This document shows, piece after piece, positions 1 to 7,868 of a stretch of 64,000 nt of DNA. The stretch lies in assembly GCF_004364335.1 (NCBI RefSeq), contig NZ_SOCR01000005.1:186001-250000 (forward strand). The letters are read 5' to 3'. This DNA is from Pseudomonas graminis. GTDB taxonomy: Bacteria > Pseudomonadota > Gammaproteobacteria > Pseudomonadales > Pseudomonadaceae. The position numbers were made by a program, and so were the translations under genes. The notes under the pieces were generated by a model. The model had not been told where the DNA came from and did not search any database. It saw only the letters and a list, made by a program, of their open reading frames with translations. Numbering within the stretch: position 1 is the first letter of the stretch; every line of letters starts with the position of its first letter.

Positions 1-464
1 GCCAGCTCGGCATTAGGCTGACGCTCCAGCGCGCGTTCGAGGAGATTGTCGCTTTCCTCATAACGGCCCTGCTCGCTCGCTGCCCGGGCCGCGCCGAGGT
101 AGTACAGCAGTGGCTGACGTTCAGCCTCGGCGGCGCGATGCAAGTTGCGTTGCGCACTGGCCCAGCGTCCTTCGGCGAGGTCCAGCTGCCCTTGCTCAAT
201 CGCGTTCTGCACACGACGGCTGCGGTTGCGGCGCGACCAGGGATTGACCACCCCGCCAGAGGTCGTCAGCAACGTAATGACCACCCGCACCAGCCACAGA
301 ATGAGCAGGACGGCGACGAGCAATGCGAGTGCGGCCCAGATACTCGATTCGTAGCGGAAAGTGTCGTAGGAAATAAGCACGTAACCCGCATGGCGGGAGA
401 TCGCGACACCGATCAGTGCCGCGGCCACCACCAGTACGAAGAGGACGACGTAAGCGCGCTTCAT
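1..464 (-). CDS. hemY: HemY, heme-biosynthesis-associated TPR membrane protein (partial, N-terminal part only)
   Basis: Read from an ATG at 464 leftward off the window edge, giving about 154 N-terminal residues. Two hydrophobic segments are visible near residues 4-20 and 42-62, followed by a basic stretch and the start of helical TPR-like sequence. This is the HemY_N layout of the inner-membrane HemY protein of gamma-proteobacteria, whose exact role near late heme synthesis is unsettled. Its ATG overlaps the hemX stop by four bases (ATGA), so it is the last visible gene of hemC-hemD-hemX-hemY and probably translationally coupled. It should not be confused with the Bacillus HemY oxidase, which is unrelated. 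Confidence 0.9.
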   Translation of the reverse strand, partial: MKRAYVVLFVLVVAAALIGVAISRHAGYVLISYDTFRYESSIWAALALLVAVLLILWLVRVVITLLTTSGGVVNPWSRRNRSRRVQNAIEQGQLDLAEGRWASAQRNLHRAAEAERQPLLYYLGAARAASEQGRYEESDNLLERALERQPNAEL

Positions 465-1603
465 GGTTGTTTCCCAGGCTGCGCCTCGTCAGTGCGTTTC
501 TCCAGCGCACCGCCCACAGGCGTATGACGCTGTTCGAGATACGCCTGAACCGCCGCCAGACTTTGTGTCAAATCAGGGGTCGCAACGGAAACAGGCTGTT
601 TGCCCAGCTCATCCAGACGCTGGCCGAGCGCTTTGCTCTGCTGGTTATCGCGATTGAAATTGTCGTCCAGAACGCTTCGCGCTTCAGCCATGGCTTTTTC
701 GTAAACCGGCGCCTGGCCGTTGAGCGCTGCCCATTGCGCCTGCTCGATCGCCAGGCTCAACGCCAGACGAACCTGGGTCAGGCCCTGACCTGCCAGCAAT
801 GGCCGAATGTTTTTGTCGGCGTGGAAATCGATACGCACGAACTGGGAGATCTTGTCCCACCACTTAGCCCAATAGCCGTCCTCGCTGCCATCGGTCAAAC
901 CGAACAGCGAATCGCCCTTGTCGACATATTCCGGCGCCAGCTCATTCAACTGCGCGACTTGATCACGCACCGCCGCCAGTTGCAGGAACAATCCGGTGCG
1001 ATCCGGTTGATCGACACTGCGCAGCGCGGTCAGGCTCTTGGCCAATTGCTCGCGGGCCGCGAACGCGCCGGGGTCATCCTGCTCGCGCAGGATCTCGTCA
1101 GCGCCCTGCACCAGCGCTGCAGCGCTGTTGATGTCTTGCAGCGCAGACAGCCTCAGGCTCGCCAGGCGCAGCAAATGCTCGGCCTCGGCCAGACGCCAGT
1201 CCTTACGACTGGCACCGAGTACCGTCTCTACACGCTGGCTCAGGCGCTGCTGATCACCCTGTAGCTGCGTGACGAGGCGACGGCGGTCTTCCAGTTCTTG
1301 GGCCGGTGGCAGTTGCGCCAGACGTGCGGCGATTTGCTGCTCGCTCTGCTTGAGGGCTTGAGTCTGAGAGCCAATGTCCTGTAACTGACCCGACTGCTCC
1401 TGATGACCGGCCTGCATGGCGCGCAGTTGCCAAACGCTCCAGCCGCCAACGGCAACGCCCGCAGCGCCCAGCAACAGCGCCAGTATGGCGAGCCCGTTGC
1501 TGCTTTGGCGTTTCGACGGTTCTTTGTACGCTGGATCCGGTAGCGGCTCGGATCTGGCCAGTACCGGTTCAACGTCATCTTTTGGCAAGACTGTTTCGCT
1601 CAC
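461..1603 (-). CDS. hemX: HemX, uroporphyrinogen-III C-methyltransferase-like membrane protein
   Basis: 380 residues from a GTG at 1603. I chose this start because AAGGA lies just upstream at a proper distance and the protein then begins MSETVLPKDD; the longer frame to 1720 runs into hemD. One transmembrane helix (about residues 37-57) is followed by a long coiled-coil region rich in Q, L and R, typical of the HemX family. Despite the family label, no methyltransferase motif is visible. It sits between hemD and hemY, separated from hemD by about 50 bases and overlapping hemY by four. Known of the family: an inner-membrane protein always linked to hemCD, with no firmly established activity. 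Confidence 0.9.
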   Translation of the reverse strand: MSETVLPKDDVEPVLARSEPLPDPAYKEPSKRQSSNGLAILALLLGAAGVAVGGWSVWQLRAMQAGHQEQSGQLQDIGSQTQALKQSEQQIAARLAQLPPAQELEDRRRLVTQLQGDQQRLSQRVETVLGASRKDWRLAEAEHLLRLASLRLSALQDINSAAALVQGADEILREQDDPGAFAAREQLAKSLTALRSVDQPDRTGLFLQLAAVRDQVAQLNELAPEYVDKGDSLFGLTDGSEDGYWAKWWDKISQFVRIDFHADKNIRPLLAGQGLTQVRLALSLAIEQAQWAALNGQAPVYEKAMAEARSVLDDNFNRDNQQSKALGQRLDELGKQPVSVATPDLTQSLAAVQAYLEQRHTPVGGALEKRTDEAQPGKQP

Positions 1604-1652
1604 GTATCCATCCTTTGCATGTTGGGCGTCGCGTAATCCGACTGATCGACCA

Positions 1653-2426
1653 TTACGCCTGTGAGGCAGGCGCGGGGTGTTCGCGCAATGCTGCCAGCAA
1701 GGCCGGGGCGCTGGCGCCACGGCAATCCACTACGTTAAGAACCCCGGCGACACGCGCCATTTCGGCGACTCGGGGGCTTGGTACAAACAAAGGCATCTGC
1801 GCAAGAGTAGGCCAGGCGTCGCCCGCCAACTCACGCAGATGCTCGAAACCCTGTCCACTGCTGACCACCAGCCCATTCAAGCGTTCCGCTCTCACCGTGT
1901 CGGGCAGCGCGAAAGCCGGGTACTGCGGCAGGTGGCGACGATACAACGGCAGGTAATTCACCACCACACCACGCTCCCGCAACCGCTCGGCCAGCAGCTC
2001 GCGCCCGTCTTCGCCACGCATGATCAGCACTTTGGGATCGTAGCCCGAGAGGGCCTGTTGAAACTGTGGCAGGTCGAGCAATGCTTCGCTGTCATCGCCG
2101 TGCTCGGGGAAGAACACGTGCAGGCCATAGTCATCGAGGATCTGCGCGGTTGCAGCGCCGACGGTGAACCACTTCTGCATCGGCGGCTGCGGCCAGACTT
2201 CATCGAGCATCGCCAGCCCAAGGCGCGCAGCCGGTTTGCTGACGACGATGACGGCGCAGTACGCCGCGAGGTCGTAGATGATCGAGCGGTTGGGTTCCGA
2301 AACCGGCAGAGGCTCGATCTCCAGCAACGGAAGGCTGGCGCTGTACACGCCGACCTCAGCCAGGGTCTGCGCGAGGGCCTGCGATTCCTCGGCGGGACGC
2401 GTCAGCAACAGGCGCCAGGCTTTCAC
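1653..2426 (-). CDS. hemD: Uroporphyrinogen-III synthase
   Basis: 257 residues. It cyclises hydroxymethylbilane and inverts ring D to make uroporphyrinogen III, the branch point to heme, siroheme and cobalamin. The N-terminal LLLTRP motif, the SKPAA segment and the late VVSSGQG stretch fit the bilobed HemD fold. The start is a GTG whose last two bases form part of the hemC TGA (GTGA overlap of four bases), indicating coupled translation with the preceding enzyme of the pathway. Length is normal for Pseudomonas HemD. Confidence 0.95.
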   Translation of the reverse strand: MKAWRLLLTRPAEESQALAQTLAEVGVYSASLPLLEIEPLPVSEPNRSIIYDLAAYCAVIVVSKPAARLGLAMLDEVWPQPPMQKWFTVGAATAQILDDYGLHVFFPEHGDDSEALLDLPQFQQALSGYDPKVLIMRGEDGRELLAERLRERGVVVNYLPLYRRHLPQYPAFALPDTVRAERLNGLVVSSGQGFEHLRELAGDAWPTLAQMPLFVPSPRVAEMARVAGVLNVVDCRGASAPALLAALREHPAPASQA

Positions 2427-3364
2427 TCGCCGTCCGCCTCGCCGTATACGGCCTTTAGAATCTTCGCCGCACCCTGAGCCAACAGCGCTTCGGCCACTTG
2501 TACGCCCAGAGTCTGGGCATCCACCTGTGGCGCGCGTGCTTCGGCGTGCAGCAGCACGGTACCGGAGGGATCGCCCACCAGACCGCGCAGCCAGAGTTGT
2601 TCGCCTTCCAGCACGGCGTAGCAGGCGATCGGCACCTGGCAGCCCCCGTTGAGGTGTTTGTTCAGGGCGCGCTCGGCAGTGACGCGCACGGCAGTGTCGT
2701 CATGGTGCAATGGGGCCAGCAAGGCATGTAGTTCGATGTCGACGCTACGACATTCAATGCCTACCGCGCCCTGCCCGCCTGCGGGCAAGCTGTGGTCGAT
2801 ACTGATGGGGGCGGTGATGCGGTCTTCGAAACCCAGACGGATCAGGCCGGCGGCGGCAAGGATGATCGCGTCGTACTCACCCGCGTCCAGCTTGGCGAGG
2901 CGTGTGTTGACGTTGCCCCGCAAGAACTGAATTTTCAGATCAGGCCGACGCGCCAGCAATTGAGCCTGCCGGCGCAGACTCGACGTCCCCACCACGGCGC
3001 CGGCGGGCAACTCATCGAGACTGGCGTAGGTATTGGAAACAAAGGCGTCGCGTGGGTCTTCGCGTTCGCAGATGCAGAACAGCCCGAGCCCCTGGGGGAA
3101 GTCCATCGGCACGTCTTTCATTGAGTGGACGGCGATATCGGCGTTGTTCTCAAGCAGCGCGGTTTCCAGCTCCTTGACGAACAGGCCCTTGCCACCGATT
3201 TTCGACAGCGGCGAGTCCAGAAGTTTGTCGCCGCGGCTAACCATCGGCACCAGCGTCACAATCAGGCCGGGATGCGCCTGTTCCAGACGCGCCTTGACGT
3301 ACTCGGCTTGCCAAAGGGCCAGGGCGCTTTTGCGGGTGGCGATGCGGATTTCGCGAGAAGACAT
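2423..3364 (-). CDS. hemC: Porphobilinogen deaminase (hydroxymethylbilane synthase)
   Basis: 313 residues. It polymerises four porphobilinogens into hydroxymethylbilane using a covalently bound dipyrromethane cofactor. The cofactor cysteine is Cys242 in the NGGCQVPI motif, and the active-site HSMKDVP motif and the GTSSLRRQ substrate-binding segment are present. First hem gene of the run; 161 bases separate it from algR, enough for its own promoter. In Pseudomonas this algR-hemC arrangement is conserved. Confidence 0.97.
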   Translation of the reverse strand: MSSREIRIATRKSALALWQAEYVKARLEQAHPGLIVTLVPMVSRGDKLLDSPLSKIGGKGLFVKELETALLENNADIAVHSMKDVPMDFPQGLGLFCICEREDPRDAFVSNTYASLDELPAGAVVGTSSLRRQAQLLARRPDLKIQFLRGNVNTRLAKLDAGEYDAIILAAAGLIRLGFEDRITAPISIDHSLPAGGQGAVGIECRSVDIELHALLAPLHHDDTAVRVTAERALNKHLNGGCQVPIACYAVLEGEQLWLRGLVGDPSGTVLLHAEARAPQVDAQTLGVQVAEALLAQGAAKILKAVYGEADGE

Positions 3365-3525
3365 GAACCGGTCCGTACTGAGTGAATGCGGCGGATAATA
3401 ACAGCTCGGCCATATCGGGCCGAATGACTGTATTCAATCTGCGCGCATCATGATCTCAATCAACCTGCGTACGCCATGCGACGGCGTGTCGCCCGCATCA
3501 CGGCATGCCCCTCACCGCCATCGCT

Positions 3526-4272
3526 TTACAACTGCTGCATCATCTTGCGTACACCGGCAACATGCCGGCGGCTGACGATCAACGCATCGCCGTTGAGCCC
3601 TTTCAGGAACAACTGGAAATGGCCCAGCGGGGTGCGCTGCAGGCGTTCAATACGTTCCCGGGCGACCAGTGCATTTCGGTGTATACGTACAAACCGGTCG
3701 CCGAATTCGTCTTCCAAGGCTTTAAGCGGTTCATCCAGCAACACTTCGCCGCCTTCGTGGCGCAGGGTCACGTACTTGTGGTCAGCGATGAAATAAATCA
3801 CCTCGGCGAGCGGGATCAGCTCAATGCCCTTGCGGGTACGTGCGCTGATGTGGCTGCGCGGGCCGGTGCCGCTTTCTGCCGCAGGCCGGGTCATCGCCGC
3901 CAATTGCACACGATTAGGCCGCTCAGCCTTGCGCAACGCCTCGAGCAAGTGCTCCGAACGAACCGGTTTGACCAGATAACCCACGGCACTGACCTGGAAG
4001 GCTTCGAGCGCAAACTCATCATGGGCCGTGCAGAACACGACGGCAGGCGGGGTGTCGCGCTCGCACAGCTTGGCCGCGACCTGAAGTCCGTCCAGGCCAG
4101 GCATGCGGATATCCAGCAACACCACGTCGGGTTTCAAATTTTCAATCAGCTGCAACGCTTCTTCGCCATTTGTGGCGCTGGGTTCCAGAACCTTGTAACC
4201 CTCGAGCTCACTTACCATACGGCTCAGGCGGTCTCGGGCTAGTGGTTCGTCATCAACGATCAGGACATTCAT
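3526..4272 (-). CDS. algR: AlgR, LytTR-type response regulator of alginate and type IV pilus genes
   Basis: 248 residues from the ATG at 4272, which overlaps the algZ stop by four bases. The receiver domain (residues 1-120) has the acidic pair D7/D8 and phospho-acceptor D54 in LLDIRMPG. A LytTR DNA-binding domain occupies roughly 145-245 (VIYFIADHKYVTLR, FVRIHRNALV). In Pseudomonas AlgR controls alginate genes including algC (also in this window, at 54331), twitching motility and biofilm genes. Length equals the P. aeruginosa protein as I recall it. Confidence 0.97.
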   Translation of the reverse strand: MNVLIVDDEPLARDRLSRMVSELEGYKVLEPSATNGEEALQLIENLKPDVVLLDIRMPGLDGLQVAAKLCERDTPPAVVFCTAHDEFALEAFQVSAVGYLVKPVRSEHLLEALRKAERPNRVQLAAMTRPAAESGTGPRSHISARTRKGIELIPLAEVIYFIADHKYVTLRHEGGEVLLDEPLKALEDEFGDRFVRIHRNALVARERIERLQRTPLGHFQLFLKGLNGDALIVSRRHVAGVRKMMQQL

Positions 4273-5351
4273 ATTGCTCTGGCTTCCTGCGTGAGTCTCG
4301 CACAAGGATAGCGTAGACAGGTGAAGTGACGACCGTCTCGGCGCTCCACGCTCAGACTGGCGAGAGGGCCGAAAAGTGCCGTGAGTCGAGCGCCGATGTT
4401 TGCCAGGGCTTGCTGAGTGCCGCCTGGATTTTGCCGTAAGACGACCTCATCGTAAGGATTACTGACGCGCAATATAAATACTCCCCGTTCGTAGTCCGCC
4501 TCAACTCTGACCACGCCGCCTTCAACACGGGGCGCGATGCCGTAAATCAACGCGTTTTCCAATAATGGCTGCAAGGTTAGCTGGGGAATTGGCAAGTCGT
4601 CGGGAATTGCACTTACTGCCCAGTCCAACTGTAGACGCTCGCCAAGTCGATATTGCTCAATCGATAAATAGCGTTTCGCCAATTCAAGCTCTTCGCGCCA
4701 TGTCGTCAGGCTGCCGGGCTTGCCTAGACTGGCCCGGAACAGGTCAGACAGATCCAGCACTGCCTGCTCCGCCTTGACCGGATCGCTGGTGACCAGACTG
4801 GCGATGCTGTTGAGCGTGTTGAACAGAAAGTGCGGACGGATGCGCGCCTGCAGGGACTCGATCCGTGCATGGAGCTCGGCCTGCTGCTGTTTGCGCCACT
4901 GACTCTGCAGGTAAAAATAGCGCAGCATCAGCGCGGACATGATCACGGCGATCAGTGCGTAGCGCAGGTACCGCTCGACGACGCCGTCGAACGATGTCGG
5001 GGGATTCACCTGGTAGTAGTCAGTCACGGCGGTGCACACCAGCGTCACTGCCACCACCAGCAGGCAACCGATGCAGCCGGCCACGCCAGCTCGCAGGCGC
5101 GCCAGCCAGGGGCGCAAGCCGCACAGCAGCGCGGCGGACAGCAGCACAATCCACTGCACAAAAAGAGAAATTAGCGCCAGCCGCACCCAGTCGAAATCGG
5201 GTCGCATGGGTTCGATGAGCACAAGCACGAAGACCAGCAACTCCGCCAGCACGACCAGTATCAACAAGGCCTGGGGCAGGCACAGTTCCGGGAGGAAGAA
5301 CTCTTTGCCGGGCGCACTGCTCTGCCCCGGTTGTTTGCGCTCGTTTTGCAT
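4269..5351 (-). CDS. algZ: AlgZ/FimS, LytS-type sensor histidine kinase
   Basis: 360 residues. About four hydrophobic helices (residues 25-47, 57-78, 90-108, 128-147) are followed by a HisKA_7TM/LytS-like kinase core. The RPHFLFNTLNS motif places the conserved histidine at about residue 174, and LLENALIYGI forms the N-box-like ATP-binding segment. There is no classical HAMP or periplasmic sensor. It partners AlgR, whose start overlaps this stop by four bases. Divergent from argH across 146 bases. Confidence 0.95.
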   Translation of the reverse strand: MQNERKQPGQSSAPGKEFFLPELCLPQALLILVVLAELLVFVLVLIEPMRPDFDWVRLALISLFVQWIVLLSAALLCGLRPWLARLRAGVAGCIGCLLVVAVTLVCTAVTDYYQVNPPTSFDGVVERYLRYALIAVIMSALMLRYFYLQSQWRKQQQAELHARIESLQARIRPHFLFNTLNSIASLVTSDPVKAEQAVLDLSDLFRASLGKPGSLTTWREELELAKRYLSIEQYRLGERLQLDWAVSAIPDDLPIPQLTLQPLLENALIYGIAPRVEGGVVRVEADYERGVFILRVSNPYDEVVLRQNPGGTQQALANIGARLTALFGPLASLSVERRDGRHFTCLRYPCARLTQEARAI

Positions 5352-5497
5352 GGCCGCCAGTCTCTCCGCTCATACCCGTGCGGGCAAGCCGCCGGGGATA
5401 AATAAACGGCAATGCTGTTATCATCGCCCGCGTCTTTAGAATCGGCCGGCGCCGGTTTTTCATCAGTTTCAGCAACCAGCACAGCAGCGAGCGAATC
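5352..5497. promoter_or_regulatory. Divergent promoter region algZ / argH
   Basis: 146 bases between divergent starts. It should hold the promoters for algZR (minus) and argH (plus). GTTATCAT near 5418 is a plausible -10-like stretch for argH. I see no convincing operator. Confidence 0.4.
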
Positions 5498-6892
5498 ATG
5501 AGCACCGACAAGACCAACCAGTCCTGGGGCGGCCGCTTCAGTGAACCCGTCGACGCCTTCGTCGCACGCTTCACCGCCTCCGTCACCTTCGATCAGCGCC
5601 TTTATCGCCATGACATCATGGGCTCCGTCGCCCACGCCACGATGCTGGCCAAGGTCGGCGTGCTCACCGACGCCGAGCGCGACACCATCATCGACGGGCT
5701 GAAGAGCATTCAGGGCGAGATCGAAGCCGGCACGTTCGACTGGCGCGTGGACCTCGAAGACGTGCACATGAACATCGAAGCGCGCCTGACCGATCGCATC
5801 GGCGTCACCGGTAAAAAATTGCACACCGGACGCAGCCGCAACGATCAGGTCGCCACCGACATCCGTCTTTGGCTGCGTGATGAAATCGACCTGATTCTGG
5901 CTGAAATCACCCGCCTGCAAGAAGGCCTGCTGGGGCTGGCCGAGCGAGAAGCCGAGACTATCATGCCGGGCTTCACTCACCTGCAGACCGCGCAACCGGT
6001 GACCTTTGGCCACCACATGTTGGCGTGGTTCGAAATGCTCAGCCGTGATTACGAGCGTCTGGTCGATTGCCGCAAGCGCACCAACCGCATGCCCTTGGGC
6101 AGCGCCGCGCTGGCCGGCACTACCTACCCGATCGACCGCGAGCTGACCTGCCAACTGCTGGGTTTCGAAGCGGTCGGCGGCAACTCGCTGGACAGCGTCT
6201 CCGATCGCGACTTCGCCATCGAATTCTGCTCCGCCGCGAGCATCGCGATGATGCACCTGTCGCGCTTCTCCGAGGAGCTGGTGCTGTGGACCAGCGCGCA
6301 ATTTCAGTTCATCGACCTGCCTGATCGCTTCTGCACCGGCAGCTCGATCATGCCGCAAAAGAAAAACCCTGATGTGCCCGAGCTGGTCCGTGGCAAGAGC
6401 GGCCGCGTGTTTGGCGCATTGATGGGCCTGTTGACCTTGATGAAGGGCCAGCCGCTGGCCTACAACAAAGACAATCAGGAAGACAAGGAGCCGCTGTTCG
6501 ACGCTGCCGACACCTTGCGCGATTCGCTGCGGGCCTTTGCCGACATGATCCCGGCGATCAAGCCCAAGCACGCCATGATGCGCGAGGCGGCGCTGCGTGG
6601 TTTCTCCACCGCCACCGACCTCGCTGACTATCTGGTCCGCCGCGGCCTGCCGTTCCGTGATTGCCACGAAATCGTCGGCCACGCGGTGAAGCATGGCGTT
6701 GAGACGGGCAAAGATTTGGCCGAGATGACGCTGGACGAGCTGCGTCAGTTCAGCGACCAGATCGAACAGGATGTCTTCGCGGTGCTGACGCTCGAAGGTT
6801 CGGTCAACGCCCGCAACCACATCGGCGGCACGGCGCCGGAGCAGGTCAAGGCAGCGGTCGTGCGTGGCCAGCATTTGCTCGCCGCCCGCTAA
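5498..6892 (+). CDS. argH: Argininosuccinate lyase
   Basis: 464 residues. It splits argininosuccinate into arginine and fumarate, the last step of arginine synthesis. The fumarase/aspartase superfamily signature [11 protein letters not shown] lies at residues 281-291, with the catalytic serine at about 283; HTGRSRNDQ is the substrate-binding loop. Length is standard for ArgH. Monocistronic in appearance, divergent from algZ. Another arginine gene, argB, occurs in this window at 56948, so the pathway is dispersed as usual in Pseudomonas. Confidence 0.98.
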   Translation: MSTDKTNQSWGGRFSEPVDAFVARFTASVTFDQRLYRHDIMGSVAHATMLAKVGVLTDAERDTIIDGLKSIQGEIEAGTFDWRVDLEDVHMNIEARLTDRIGVTGKKLHTGRSRNDQVATDIRLWLRDEIDLILAEITRLQEGLLGLAEREAETIMPGFTHLQTAQPVTFGHHMLAWFEMLSRDYERLVDCRKRTNRMPLGSAALAGTTYPIDRELTCQLLGFEAVGGNSLDSVSDRDFAIEFCSAASIAMMHLSRFSEELVLWTSAQFQFIDLPDRFCTGSSIMPQKKNPDVPELVRGKSGRVFGALMGLLTLMKGQPLAYNKDNQEDKEPLFDAADTLRDSLRAFADMIPAIKPKHAMMREAALRGFSTATDLADYLVRRGLPFRDCHEIVGHAVKHGVETGKDLAEMTLDELRQFSDQIEQDVFAVLTLEGSVNARNHIGGTAPEQVKAAVVRGQHLLAAR

Positions 6893-6955
6893 ACCCATAA
6901 ACGGGGTCGCCCAGCGCGGGCGATTCCATTCAATTGGCAGGACATCGAGAACGAC

Positions 6956-7249
6956 ATGAGCGACAACATCGAAAACGACGACGAAGAGTTTGCTGAAGCA
7001 ACGCTGATTGAAGCCATCGAAAATCAGATCGAGAGCGACAACCCTCCGGCGGCCAAAGCCACGTTCAACAAGCTGACCCTGGTGGGCATCGAGCGCGAAG
7101 AGATTCTGCAGATGATGGCCCACATTCTGGCGCTGGAGATCGACGGCATCCTGGCTGAAGATCGTCCGTTCAATACCGTCTGGTACGAAGCGGCCCTGCG
7201 TGCACTGCCCGACATGCCGCCCGGCGTGCGACTGGCGGAAGACGAGTAA
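6956..7249 (+). CDS. Small acidic conserved hypothetical protein
   Basis: 97 residues, strongly acidic N-terminus (DNIENDDEEFAEATL) followed by predicted helical sequence. No signal peptide, membrane segment or cysteine motif. AGGACA upstream serves as a weak ribosome-binding site. It lies 63 bases after argH on the same strand, with only a weak 6-bp hairpin between them, so cotranscription is possible. The composition argues for a cytosolic, probably protein-binding role, but I do not recognise a named family and assign no function. Confidence 0.8.
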   Translation: MSDNIENDDEEFAEATLIEAIENQIESDNPPAAKATFNKLTLVGIEREEILQMMAHILALEIDGILAEDRPFNTVWYEAALRALPDMPPGVRLAEDE

Positions 7250-7419
7250 AATCCGCCACAAATGCCGGTCGCTCAACCGACCTGACGACCGGCCAGATAC
7301 TTCCTGCAAAATCCCCAGATCTGACTACACTCCAACAGCCTCGCTGCCGTATGGCGATGGGGCCGTCACGCCTGCGATTCTGATCGCGGTGTATCCACTG
7401 GAAAAAGTCTGGAGCACCT

Positions 7420-7671
7420 ATGTCGTTTACCCCTGAATTGGTTGCCGAGCTGGAAATCCTGTCGCTGTTCAATCTGAGCAACACCAAAGAGGGTCTGAAG
7501 GTTCACCACCACACTGCGGCACCCACTGCCGTCGCTGCCGCCCAACGACTCTTCGACAAAGGCCTTACCACGCAAAGGGACGGAGGCTACTTGACCAGCC
7601 TGGGGCTGGATGCCGCCGACCACGCTCAATCGCTGCTGATCATTCTTGCCACCAGCCAGGAAGCTGCCTGA
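7420..7671 (+). CDS. TIGR02647 family small protein
   Basis: 83 residues, starting MSFTPELVAEL with strong resemblance to the conserved Pseudomonas TIGR02647 family (LxLFNL...EGLKVHHHTAAP...GGYLTSLG). The second half has a winged-helix-like pattern (AAQRLFDKGLTTQRDGGYLT), suggesting a nucleic-acid-binding fold, but the family function is not established to my knowledge. Followed nine bases after its stop by a strong hairpin. Confidence 0.8.
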   Translation: MSFTPELVAELEILSLFNLSNTKEGLKVHHHTAAPTAVAAAQRLFDKGLTTQRDGGYLTSLGLDAADHAQSLLIILATSQEAA

Positions 7672-7679
7672 TTTCGTCC

Positions 7680-7722
7680 TCGCGAAACCTTTGCCTGGAC
7701 GCATCAAATAAAGGTTTCGCGA
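7680..7722. repeat. 13-bp inverted repeat hairpin after the TIGR02647 gene
   Basis: Arms TCGCGAAACCTTT (7680-7692) and AAAGGTTTCGCGA (7710-7722) are perfectly complementary around a 17-base loop. The trailing sequence AATCCTCCATTT is not a proper U-tract, so this is either a poor terminator, an RNA-stabilising hairpin or a protein-binding palindrome. It lies 147 bases upstream of cyaA. Confidence 0.75.
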
Positions 7723-7868
7723 ATCCTCCATTTCGACGATGCTGCGCCGATAAAATAATGGCGCCATAAAAAAGACGCGCAGCCGAGCCGTACAGGTCTA
7801 CGCCCAGCTGTCTTGATTATCGCTACACCTCCACTTCATGCAGTGCCGCCCGCCGGCTTCGAGTCGCG

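Noticed and set aside
4485..4492. CCGTTCGT resembling an AlgR box inside algZ
   Set aside because: An 8-base partial match inside a coding region is expected by chance, and it lacks the usual promoter context.
6893..6955. Hairpin TCGCCC/GGGCGA after argH as a terminator
   Set aside because: Only six pairs and no T-run, too weak to call.
5261..7309. A 682-residue minus-strand open frame across argH
   Set aside because: It lies antisense to argH, has histidine/glutamine/arginine-rich composition typical of shadow frames in high-GC DNA, and no recognisable domain.
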